The position numbers and the translations under genes are program-made. Below are positions 7,845 to 15,753 of a stretch of DNA of 32,975 nt, in pieces. This DNA is from JAPLST01 sp964397565 (lineage in GTDB: Bacteria > Auribacterota > UBA3054 > JAPLST01), in assembly GCA_964397565.1 (NCBI GenBank), contig CAYNJC010000044.1:1-32975 (forward strand), read 5' to 3'. The first letter of the stretch is position 1. Every line of letters begins with the position of its first letter. The notes under the pieces were generated by a model that had not been told where the DNA came from, ran no database searches, and saw only the letters and a program-made list of their open reading frames with translations.

Positions 7845-8918
7845 ATGAAGAAAACGAGCAAACCCACCACCACCCGCAAGAGCGCCGCGTTGACCGGCCT
7901 GACGCCGGCGGCGTTCAGTGCGTTGGTCAGCCAGCATGCCCTCGGGCCTGTGTACGTGCTGGCCGGCGAGGACACGCATGCGATCAGTACGGCACTCGAA
8001 CAGGTGCGGGCGGCGTACGTCGCGCCGGCGACGCAGGATTTCAACTATGAAGTGTTGCACGCCGACAGCGAGAGCGTGAACGCGGCGCAGATCACGGGCG
8101 CGGCCGACACCCTGCCGTTCATGGGCGGGACGCGGGTCGTGCTCGTCAAGCATGTGCACGAGCTGCGCGCGGAAGAGCTTGATGCGCTCGGCAGCTATTG
8201 CGAGATGCTGGTGGCGCGCGGGCGGACGGACCTGGTCCTGGTGCTGGCCATGAACGAGCTGGACAAGCGCACGCGCTTCGCCAAGCGGCTGTATGAAAAA
8301 CAGATTGTGGTGGAGTACGCGTTGGGCGTGATTCGGGATGTGGCGGTGGTGGCGCGCGAGCGGTATGGCAAAGCGCTGGCGCGCGACGCGGCCCAATTAT
8401 TGCAAGAGATTTGTGACGGGAATGCGCGGGCGGCCTACCAAGAGATTGAGAAAGTCTGCCTGTTTGTCGGTGCGCGCGCGCAGATTTTGCGTGAGGATGT
8501 GCTGCGGGTGTGTGTCGACACAACCCAGCGCAATGAATGGGAACTGGCAGATCAACTGTTGCAGGGCGACACCGGCGCGGCCTTGGCGGCGCTGCAAGCA
8601 CTACGTGAGAACCGCACCGACGCCTTGTATCAATACGCGATCGTGGCGACGGGCATCAGCCGGCTGGCAGCGGCGCGGGCGGCCTTGCAGGACGGTTCGC
8701 TCTACAAGCGTTTTTATGAATTTCGGCTGGGCTATCAACATCCGCGCCGGCCGCAGATCGAGCGCTACTTGCGCGGCTTGTCGGCGCCGACGCTGGCGGT
8801 CGCGCTGCAGACCTTGGCCTATGTGGACATTGCCGTGAAAGCCAGCTCCCTGCCGGTTGCAACCATGTTGGACATGACCTGCGCGCTGGCGGCAGAGCCC
8901 CGGGGAACGCCACCATGA
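7845..8918 (+). CDS. holA: DNA polymerase III delta subunit
   Basis: A 357-residue clamp-loader subunit that opens the beta sliding clamp. The layout fits HolA. There is a basic N-terminal tail, then a P-loop-like region without a working Walker A (GPVYVLAGEDTHAISTALEQV), FNYEVLHADSESVNAAQITGAADTLPFMGGTRVVLVK, and a helical collar (LQEICDGNARAAYQEIEKVCLFVG, LADQLLQGDTGAALAALQALRENRTDALYQYAIVA). Family members normally have 330-350 residues, so the length is normal. No strong ribosome-binding site precedes the ATG. The stop overlaps the next gene's start (ATGA). Its position inside a gcv/polysaccharide run appears to be operon packing, not a functional link. Confidence 0.88.
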   Translation: MKKTSKPTTTRKSAALTGLTPAAFSALVSQHALGPVYVLAGEDTHAISTALEQVRAAYVAPATQDFNYEVLHADSESVNAAQITGAADTLPFMGGTRVVLVKHVHELRAEELDALGSYCEMLVARGRTDLVLVLAMNELDKRTRFAKRLYEKQIVVEYALGVIRDVAVVARERYGKALARDAAQLLQEICDGNARAAYQEIEKVCLFVGARAQILREDVLRVCVDTTQRNEWELADQLLQGDTGAALAALQALRENRTDALYQYAIVATGISRLAAARAALQDGSLYKRFYEFRLGYQHPRRPQIERYLRGLSAPTLAVALQTLAYVDIAVKASSLPVATMLDMTCALAAEPRGTPP

Positions 8919-9970
8919 TCATCATCGCGGCGCTGCGGCGCGGGCTGCGCAACAAGACGCTGGTGACCCTCGGCAAGGCGGTGTTGGCGGCGGTGCTGCT
9001 GCTGGTGGTCTACAACATTGTTGACTGGGCGGACGTGGGCCGGCGGTTGCGGGATTTGCGCTGGGACTATTTCATCTACGGACTAGCCCTGCAATGGGTG
9101 GTGATCGGCATTGGCAATCATCGCCTGCAGATTCTGCTGCGCGCGCTCAGGATTCCTTTGACCTACCTGCGCACCTTGAAGTACAACTGCATCGGGTATT
9201 TTTTCAACTTGGCCTTTCCGGGCGGGACGGGCGGCGACGTGGTGAAAATGTTTTATGTGGCACGCGAGGCGCCGGACAAGAAGGCGGCGGTGGTCGCCGC
9301 CATTTTGTTGGATCGCGTGATGGGGCTGCTGGCGGTCGTGCTGATTGCGGCGGTGGCCGTGGTGGCGACGCTCAAGACCTCGACGAAATTCCAGCCGTTG
9401 CTGCCGCTGGTGCTGGTTCTGCTGTTACTGTCGGCGCTCGGGGTCGCGATGATTCTGAGCAAGGATTACTGGAAACGCTATGCCTGGTGGGCGCGGGTTG
9501 AGCGGCTGATCCCGCACTTTGTGCGCCAGATGATCAACGCCCTGCATGAATACCGGGCGCACAAAGCGGTGGCGCTGCTGGCGCTGCTGGAGTCGCTGGC
9601 GCTGCAACTGCTGATGTGTGTGATTGCCTGGCTGTTCGGCCTGGCGCTGCAGTTGAACATGGCGTGGTATCAATATTTCGTGATGTTCCCGATTCTGACG
9701 CTGGTGATCACCATTCCGGCGACGCCGGGCGGCTTGGGCGTGACCGAGATTGTCTCAAAAGAATGGTTTGACAACTTGGGACAAGGCGACGGCGCGGGCA
9801 TTGCCTTCATGCTGTTGCTGCGGATCAGCATGCTGGGCATGGCGGTGCCGGGCTTGATCTGCTTCTTCCTGCCGGGCACGCACATCAACGCGGCGCAATT
9901 GGTTGAACAAGCCGAGCGGATTGAACGCACCGCGGAGGCGCGGCTGGCGCAACCCGCGGACGACGTGTGA
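8915..9970 (+). CDS. Flippase-like lysylphosphatidylglycerol synthase transmembrane family protein
   Basis: A 351-residue polytopic membrane protein of the LPG_synthase_TM/UPF0104 (AglD-like) family, which includes the flippase half of MprF and proteins acting on lipid-linked sugars. Family landmarks are YNCIGYFFNLAFPGGTGGDVVK in the first third, KKAAVVAAILLDRVMGLLAVV, and ITIPATPGGLGVTEIV towards the end. About eight hydrophobic helices can be picked out. It has no soluble aminoacyltransferase domain. It overlaps holA by four bases and precedes a polyprenyl sugar transferase by eight, so a role in envelope glycolipid or lipid-linked glycan handling is likely but unproven. Confidence 0.85.
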   Translation: MIIIAALRRGLRNKTLVTLGKAVLAAVLLLVVYNIVDWADVGRRLRDLRWDYFIYGLALQWVVIGIGNHRLQILLRALRIPLTYLRTLKYNCIGYFFNLAFPGGTGGDVVKMFYVAREAPDKKAAVVAAILLDRVMGLLAVVLIAAVAVVATLKTSTKFQPLLPLVLVLLLLSALGVAMILSKDYWKRYAWWARVERLIPHFVRQMINALHEYRAHKAVALLALLESLALQLLMCVIAWLFGLALQLNMAWYQYFVMFPILTLVITIPATPGGLGVTEIVSKEWFDNLGQGDGAGIAFMLLLRISMLGMAVPGLICFFLPGTHINAAQLVEQAERIERTAEARLAQPADDV

Positions 9971-9977
9971 CGGGAGC

Positions 9978-11447
9978 ATGAAGCGCCATTTGAGCAAATT
10001 GCTGATTGTCGGTCTGCGCGGGTGCCGGCCACTGCTGGATTTTGCATTGGTCTACGGCGCGTTTTTCATCGCCTACCAAATCTACTTTCTGAATAAACCC
10101 GGCACATGGGGCGACTATTGTCCGGAACTGTCAGCCACCTTGTACTATATCCCCGCGCCGATGTATCATTATCTGAATTTGGGCATGGGGCTGGGGCTGA
10201 TGGCGGTGATCGTGTTTGCCTTCATGCGCTTGTATCGCGACGACACGAGTATGTTGCATGTGCATGAATATCGCGGGGTGCTGGTGGGCTATGCGATCAC
10301 GGTCTTGTTGTTTCTGGCGTTCTATTATTTATGGGTGGCGTACACCGGGCCGGGCGTGCGCGAGAAATTATTTTCGCGCCGGATTTTCGGGTATGCCGCC
10401 CTGCTGAGCATCGTGGGGATCATTAGTATCCGCGCGCTCTTGAATCATCTGATGTATCTGTTGCACCGGCGTGGCATTGGCGCGCGGCGCGTGTTGATTT
10501 ATGGCGCGGGTGTGACCGGCCGGGCGGTGGCGCGGCGCTTGAGCGAGTTTCCGGCCTTTGGTTTGATTGCGGTTGGGTTTGTGGATGACGATCCGCAACT
10601 GGCCTGGCATCCGGTGCTGTTTGACGCGGCCCGCCGGCAGAGCTTGCCGGTGCTGGGCACCGGGGAGCAGCTGGGCGAATGCATCCGGCAGCATCAGGTG
10701 GATGAAGTGCTGCTGGCCGTGCCGGGCGCAAGCGCGGAGCAGATGTACCAGGTGGTGCAGGATTGTCGCGCGCACAACAGTGCCTTTCACTTTGTGCCGA
10801 ATGTGTATCAGATCGCCTTTCAGCATACGGTGACGCATGACTTTGTGGGCATTCCGGTGATTTCATTGCGCTACGCGTCGGGGCGGGTCGTGTACTTTGC
10901 CTGCAAGCGCGTGTTTGATGTGCTGGTGGGCCTGCTGGCGACGATCGTGTGTGCGCCGCTGCTGGTCCTGCTCGCGATTATCATTCGCGCCAGCAGCAAA
11001 GGCCCGGCGTTGTTCGTGCAGACGCGCGTGGGGTTGCATGGCGCGCCGTTCCGGATGGTCAAATTTCGCACGATGTATTGTGAAGAGCCGGCCTATGCCT
11101 TGAAGCCGGCGCACATGCGCGATCCGCGCATCACCCCGATCGGCCGCTGGCTGCGGCGCACCAGTTTGGATGAGCTGCCCCAATTGCTGAACGTGCTCAT
11201 CGGCCACATGTCGCTGGTTGGGCCGCGGCCCGAAATGCCGTTTATTGTCGCGCGCTACACCGACCTGCAGCGCGAACGCTTGAAAGTCAAGCCGGGCATC
11301 ACCGGCCTCTGGCAACTGAGCGCGGACCGGCGCGTGCCGATTCATGAAAACATGGACTACGACTTGTATTACATCAACGAGCAATCGTTTTTGCTGGATA
11401 TCGTCATTTTGATTCAAACACTATTTTTCGCATTTCGAGGCATTTGA
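9978..11447 (+). CDS. Polyprenyl-phosphate sugar phosphotransferase (exopolysaccharide initiation)
   Basis: A 489-residue membrane enzyme of the WbaP/WcaJ type that transfers a sugar 1-phosphate from a nucleotide sugar to undecaprenyl phosphate, the first step of surface polysaccharide assembly. Four N-terminal membrane helices (about residues 15-150) are followed by a Rossmann-like CoA_binding-type domain (RVLIYGAGVTGRAVARRL). A re-entrant hydrophobic helix then leads into the bacterial sugar transferase domain: KRVFDVLVGLL, FRMVKFRTM, RRTSLDELPQLLNVL, MSLVGPRPE, VKPGITGLWQ. The ATG at 9978 has GGGAG before it, and I prefer it to an upstream TTG at 9903 inside the previous gene. The next gene starts one base after this stop. 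Confidence 0.93.
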   Translation: MKRHLSKLLIVGLRGCRPLLDFALVYGAFFIAYQIYFLNKPGTWGDYCPELSATLYYIPAPMYHYLNLGMGLGLMAVIVFAFMRLYRDDTSMLHVHEYRGVLVGYAITVLLFLAFYYLWVAYTGPGVREKLFSRRIFGYAALLSIVGIISIRALLNHLMYLLHRRGIGARRVLIYGAGVTGRAVARRLSEFPAFGLIAVGFVDDDPQLAWHPVLFDAARRQSLPVLGTGEQLGECIRQHQVDEVLLAVPGASAEQMYQVVQDCRAHNSAFHFVPNVYQIAFQHTVTHDFVGIPVISLRYASGRVVYFACKRVFDVLVGLLATIVCAPLLVLLAIIIRASSKGPALFVQTRVGLHGAPFRMVKFRTMYCEEPAYALKPAHMRDPRITPIGRWLRRTSLDELPQLLNVLIGHMSLVGPRPEMPFIVARYTDLQRERLKVKPGITGLWQLSADRRVPIHENMDYDLYYINEQSFLLDIVILIQTLFFAFRGI

Positions 11448-11448
11448 G

Positions 11449-13881
11449 ATGTGGGGCACGCGCGTCCTGACGCTGGCACTGTTTGGCCTGAGCTGCGGTG
11501 CGTGGTGTGCCGGCGCACTGGCGTCGGCGCCGCCGCATTTTGCGTATCGGGCGGGGTTCCTGGCGGTGGCATTGGTCGTGGCGTTGGGCACGTATTGGGT
11601 GCCGCGCGCAGGCTGGTGGTTGTGCGTGGCGCTGGTCCCGCTGGCAAATGTGCCGTCGCGCGCGCTGGCGCTGGGGGCCCATGATGCGGTCTCGTTCCTG
11701 GCCTTGGCGTGCGCGTTGGGCTGGTGGGCACACCAGCTCGTCACACATGCCAACGACCACCTGTATGAACGCGTGCGCGTCCCGCTGGTGCTGGTCATCA
11801 TCGTAACTGCCAGCGCCGGGCTGGTGACGATGGCGCGCTATGCGGACTGGTATCCGCTGTTCAACGAGGTGTTTCGCAACATCTGGGTGACACGGGATGC
11901 GACCATGGATGCGGCGACGGCGCTGCGCGTGGTCTTGATCCGGCTGGCCAACGGGCTGGCGCTGCCGGCCCTGTTATGGAGCGGGCTGGGCATCTGGCGT
12001 GAGCTGCGCACGCGCGCGGTCTGGCAGGCGGCCTGGCACCGGCTGGCGCTGTTATGGACCGTGACCTTGCTGCCGGTCTTTGCGGTCGTCGTGTATCAAA
12101 GTGTGTTTGATCAATCCTACGGCCTGGTGCAAGAGGCGGCGTGGCATCAGGCGCGGCGCGTCAGCGGCGGCATGACCGACCCGAACGCGCTGGGATTGTT
12201 CCTGATGCTGGCATTGCCGCTGTTGTTGTTGCAGACGGTGCGGGCGCGCGGCTTGTGGCAAATGGTGGCGGTGTGCAGCAGCATGTTGGGCATCTACGCG
12301 CTGATGCAAAGCGGGTCGCGTTCCGCGCTCTTAGGCATCCTGATACTGGCGATGTTAGCGGCGGGTGCCGTGCTGGTGTTTGCGTGGCGGCAGCGCGCCT
12401 GGCGCGGGTTGGTGCTGGCGGGCGGCGTGCTCGTGGCAATCCTGATCATTGCCGTGCTGCCGTTGTGGGTGAATGCGCCGGCCGGCGCGCTGCCGTCGGA
12501 CAATCCGCTGCTGCGGCGCGTGCAGGAGTTTTATGAGCGGGTGCGGGTGGCGCCGGCCGAGCGGGCCGTGGATCGGCGCGAGATGCAGTGGCGCCAAGCG
12601 CTGACCGTCTGGCGTGATTATGCGTTTAGTGGCGTGGGGCTGGGCGCCTTTGCGATTGAACTGCCCAATTACAATCGCGAGGCCACCCAAGAGACACCGG
12701 TGGACAACGCCTGGAATCAATACTTGCAGTGGCTGACGGACGTGGGCGCCAGCGGCTTGCTGCTGTGGTTGTGGCTGATCGGGTCGTGCGTCACGTGTGT
12801 CGTGCGGGCCGGCCGGCGGGGCGGCATCCAAGCCGTGCCGTTGGACACGCTGATAGTGTGGGGCAGCCTGGGGGTGCTATTGCTGCTGGGATTGTTAGGC
12901 GCTCATTTCCAAGCGCCGGAAGTTGCGTGTGGCGCGGCCGTGTTGGCCGCGCTGGGGCTGGCGCCCGTCGTGACCAGCACGGAACCGCACCCCGCGCTTG
13001 GCCCGCGCAGCGTGATGGTCCTGGGTTGTATCGCCGGCCTGTGCGTGGCGTCACAGATTGACACCGCCTGCGGCCCGCTGTCGCGCGCGGCCCTGCAACA
13101 GCGCTTTAGCATGCCGCGCGAGTTTGGCTTGTATCATCCGGAAACGTGGCAGCAGACATTTGGGTATCAATGGACGCAACGCTATGCCGGCAAACAGATC
13201 ACGGTGCCGAACAACGCCGCCGTCATGACCATTCGTCTGGCGGGCCTGCACCCGGACATTTCACCCGCCAAGCCGGTGCAGGTGCGCTGCTGGCTGAATG
13301 CGCACTATCTGGACACGATCGTGCTGACCGATCCCAATTGGACAGAGCACAGCATGTACGTGTATGCGCCGCCACCGGGCGTTGCCCAACTGGCGCTCGA
13401 GGTGACGCCCACCTGGCAACCGCCCAACGAAGTACCGCCCCGCACGCTGGGCGTGGCGCTGGCGGATGAGATCACCTGGGACAACGATCTGCGCCGCGAA
13501 GGCCAGAATCTCTCGGCTTGGTTCCAGGATTGCCAGGGGACCAATGTCATTGCGGCGCGCTGGACCGAACAACGCGCGGCCCGTTTTATCACCGGCGGCA
13601 CCCAGGGCTGCGTGATTGTGCGCCTGCGCGCGGCGGCTGACACGCCCTTCTATCGCATGCCGCCGACGGTGGCGCTGCGCTTCAATGGCACACTGCTGCA
13701 GGAGATCATCCTGCCGCGGTCGTGCACCGAGTGGCTGGTGACCACCAATTGCCAGGAAGTCCTGCGCGCCACGCGCGGCATCTTAAGCCTCGAGACCTCA
13801 CGCCTTTCCAGCGTGCGTGTGCCCGGCAGTGTCCGCCGCAGGCGCGTGGGCGTGGCGTTGGCGGAGTTGGAAACCTACTAA
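11449..13881 (+). CDS. O-antigen ligase/polymerase family protein with long C-terminal extension
   Basis: An 810-residue protein. Roughly the first 550 residues are a polytopic Wzy/WaaL-type membrane domain with many hydrophobic helices. The family region shows PNALGLFLMLALPLL, QSGSRSALLGIL and GVGLGAFAIELPNYN followed by DNAWNQYLQWLTDVG, matching the Wzy_C signature and its periplasmic loop. Such proteins join or polymerise lipid-linked glycans on the periplasmic face. The last 240 or so residues are not hydrophobic and look like two related beta-rich units (from about 571 and 702). Each starts with a Trp-Thr-Gln/Glu segment, and they end LGVALAD and VGVALAE respectively. Family members are normally 400-500 residues. 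Its neighbour upstream is the initiating sugar transferase. Confidence 0.85.
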   Translation: MWGTRVLTLALFGLSCGAWCAGALASAPPHFAYRAGFLAVALVVALGTYWVPRAGWWLCVALVPLANVPSRALALGAHDAVSFLALACALGWWAHQLVTHANDHLYERVRVPLVLVIIVTASAGLVTMARYADWYPLFNEVFRNIWVTRDATMDAATALRVVLIRLANGLALPALLWSGLGIWRELRTRAVWQAAWHRLALLWTVTLLPVFAVVVYQSVFDQSYGLVQEAAWHQARRVSGGMTDPNALGLFLMLALPLLLLQTVRARGLWQMVAVCSSMLGIYALMQSGSRSALLGILILAMLAAGAVLVFAWRQRAWRGLVLAGGVLVAILIIAVLPLWVNAPAGALPSDNPLLRRVQEFYERVRVAPAERAVDRREMQWRQALTVWRDYAFSGVGLGAFAIELPNYNREATQETPVDNAWNQYLQWLTDVGASGLLLWLWLIGSCVTCVVRAGRRGGIQAVPLDTLIVWGSLGVLLLLGLLGAHFQAPEVACGAAVLAALGLAPVVTSTEPHPALGPRSVMVLGCIAGLCVASQIDTACGPLSRAALQQRFSMPREFGLYHPETWQQTFGYQWTQRYAGKQITVPNNAAVMTIRLAGLHPDISPAKPVQVRCWLNAHYLDTIVLTDPNWTEHSMYVYAPPPGVAQLALEVTPTWQPPNEVPPRTLGVALADEITWDNDLRREGQNLSAWFQDCQGTNVIAARWTEQRAARFITGGTQGCVIVRLRAAADTPFYRMPPTVALRFNGTLLQEIILPRSCTEWLVTTNCQEVLRATRGILSLETSRLSSVRVPGSVRRRRVGVALAELETY

Positions 13882-13899
13882 TCAACTAAGGGAAGCGTC

Positions 13900-15594
13900 A
13901 TGCAGTCAGACCTCGCCATTGCACAAGCAGCGCCACTGCGGCCGATCACTGAGATTGCCCAGCAATACGGCTTGTTGCCGGATGAATTGATCCCGTTTGG
14001 CCACACGATGGCCAAAGTGCGCTTGTCCGTGCTGGCGCGGCTGCAGGCGCGGCCCAGCGGCAAATACATTGATGTCACCGGCATTACGCCCACGCCGCTG
14101 GGCGAGGGCAAAACCGTAACGACGATCGGCCTGACGCTGGGGCTCAACAAACTCGGCGCGAAGGCGATCACTTGCATCCGCCAACCCTCGCTCGGGCCGG
14201 TGTTCGGCATCAAGGGTGGCGCGGCCGGCGGCGGCTATGCGCAAGTGGTGCCGATGGAGGACTTCAACCTGCACTTGACCGGCGACAATCATGCCGTCAG
14301 TATCGCGCACAACCTGCTGGCGGCGTTTATTGACAATCATCTGCATCACGGCAACGCGATCGGGATTGACCAACGGCGGATCATGTGGCGGCATGTGGTC
14401 GACGTCTCGGATCGCGCGCTGCGCAACATTGTGATCGGCTTGGGCACGCGTGATGACGGCATACCGCGCCAGTCCGGCTTTGACATCACGGTGGCGTCGG
14501 AATGCATGGCGATCCTGGCGCTGGCGCGCGATCTGAAGGATCTGCGCGCGCGGCTCGGGCGCATTATTGTCGGCGTCACACACGACAATCGCCCGGTCAC
14601 GGCCGAAGACTTGCACTGTGCCGGCGCCATGACGGTGCTCCTGAAGGAAGCGCTGCTGCCGAATATCATGCAGACCTTGGAACACACTTTGTGCTTTGTG
14701 CATGCCGGCCCGTTCGCCAATATTGCGCATGGCAACAGCTCGATCCTAGCCGACCAAATGGCGTTAAAATTGGGCGAGTATGTCGTGACCGAAAGCGGCT
14801 TTGGCGCCGATTGCGGCATGGAGAAATTCATGCACATCAAGTGCCGCGCCTCCGGCATGCAGCCGGATGCAGTCTGTTTGGTGGCCAGCGTCCGCGCGCT
14901 GAAAATGCACTCGGGCGACTTCCGGGTCGTGGCCGGCAAGCCGCTCGACAAGGGCTTGTTGAGCGAAGACCTGGATGCGCTGCGGCGCGGCATGCCGAAT
15001 CTGATCAAGCACATTGAGAATGTGCAGGCGTTCGGCGTGCCGGTCGTGGTCGCGATCAACCGTTTTCCGAGCGACAGCGAGCGTGAGCACGCCCTGATTC
15101 AAGAGAGTGCCATGGCGGCCGACGCCAACGATGCGGTCGTCTCGGATGTTCACGCCCACGGCGGCGAGGGCGGGCTTGCGTTGGCCCGCGCCGTGATGAA
15201 AGCGGCCGCCCAGCCGTCCGCCTTCAAACTGCTGTATGACCTGGACCAGCCGATCGAGCAGAAAATCGAAACGGTGGCGCGCTGCATTTATGGCGCGCAG
15301 GGCGTGTCCTTCTCGGCCGAAGCCAAGAAGCAGATTGCATGGCTGAATCAGTACGGCTTCGGGAATCTGCCGGTCTGCATTGCCAAGACGCACTTGTCGT
15401 TGTCGCACGATCCGGCCCTGAAAGGACGCCCGACCGGCTTCACTGTGCCGATCAAAGATGTGCGCGTATCGGCCGGCGCCGGCTTTGTCTACGCCTTGGC
15501 CGGTGAAATGCGCACAATGCCCGGCTTGCCCAGCGTGCCGGCCGGCTGCCATGTGGACATTGACGAGCACGGCAACGTCGTCGGCCTGTTCTGA
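13900..15594 (+). CDS. fhs: Formate-tetrahydrofolate ligase
   Basis: A 564-residue enzyme that makes 10-formyl-tetrahydrofolate from formate, ATP and tetrahydrofolate, feeding one-carbon units into purine and methionine synthesis. The ATP-binding loop is at residues 65-72 (PLGEGKTV in TPTPLGEGKTVTTIGL). Other signatures are QPSLGPVFGIKGGAAGGGYAQVVPMEDFNLH, LTGDNHAVSIAHNLLAA, FANIAHGNSSI, TESGFGADCGMEKF and GAGFVYALAGEMRTMPGLP. The length is normal. An AAGGGAAG ribosome-binding site precedes the ATG, 18 bases after the previous gene. With the gcv genes upstream it represents glycine/formate C1 metabolism. No clear intrinsic terminator follows; only a weak GGCC-loop-GGCC stem near 15618-15634 is seen. 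Confidence 0.97.
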   Translation: MQSDLAIAQAAPLRPITEIAQQYGLLPDELIPFGHTMAKVRLSVLARLQARPSGKYIDVTGITPTPLGEGKTVTTIGLTLGLNKLGAKAITCIRQPSLGPVFGIKGGAAGGGYAQVVPMEDFNLHLTGDNHAVSIAHNLLAAFIDNHLHHGNAIGIDQRRIMWRHVVDVSDRALRNIVIGLGTRDDGIPRQSGFDITVASECMAILALARDLKDLRARLGRIIVGVTHDNRPVTAEDLHCAGAMTVLLKEALLPNIMQTLEHTLCFVHAGPFANIAHGNSSILADQMALKLGEYVVTESGFGADCGMEKFMHIKCRASGMQPDAVCLVASVRALKMHSGDFRVVAGKPLDKGLLSEDLDALRRGMPNLIKHIENVQAFGVPVVVAINRFPSDSEREHALIQESAMAADANDAVVSDVHAHGGEGGLALARAVMKAAAQPSAFKLLYDLDQPIEQKIETVARCIYGAQGVSFSAEAKKQIAWLNQYGFGNLPVCIAKTHLSLSHDPALKGRPTGFTVPIKDVRVSAGAGFVYALAGEMRTMPGLPSVPAGCHVDIDEHGNVVGLF

Positions 15595-15669
15595 CAATAG
15601 TCTGGCTGTGCCTTGACGGCCCGGTAATGCGGCCATTTTCGCGGCACAACAATCAATCTGCAATAAACA

Positions 15670-15698
15670 TTGCATATATTGCAGCTATATGGTATAAT
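15670..15698 (+). promoter_or_regulatory. Promoter of first metalloprotease gene
   Basis: TTGCAT (15670-15675), a 17-bp spacer and TATAAT (15693-15698). It closely resembles the promoter of the paralogue at 17949-17977, including TATATTG just downstream of the -35 box and TATAATGA. Confidence 0.75.
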
Positions 15699-15753
15699 GA
15701 AAAAGTGAATTCAGCCAACCCGGCTGCGTTCCTAACCACGACGGAGTTGACTC

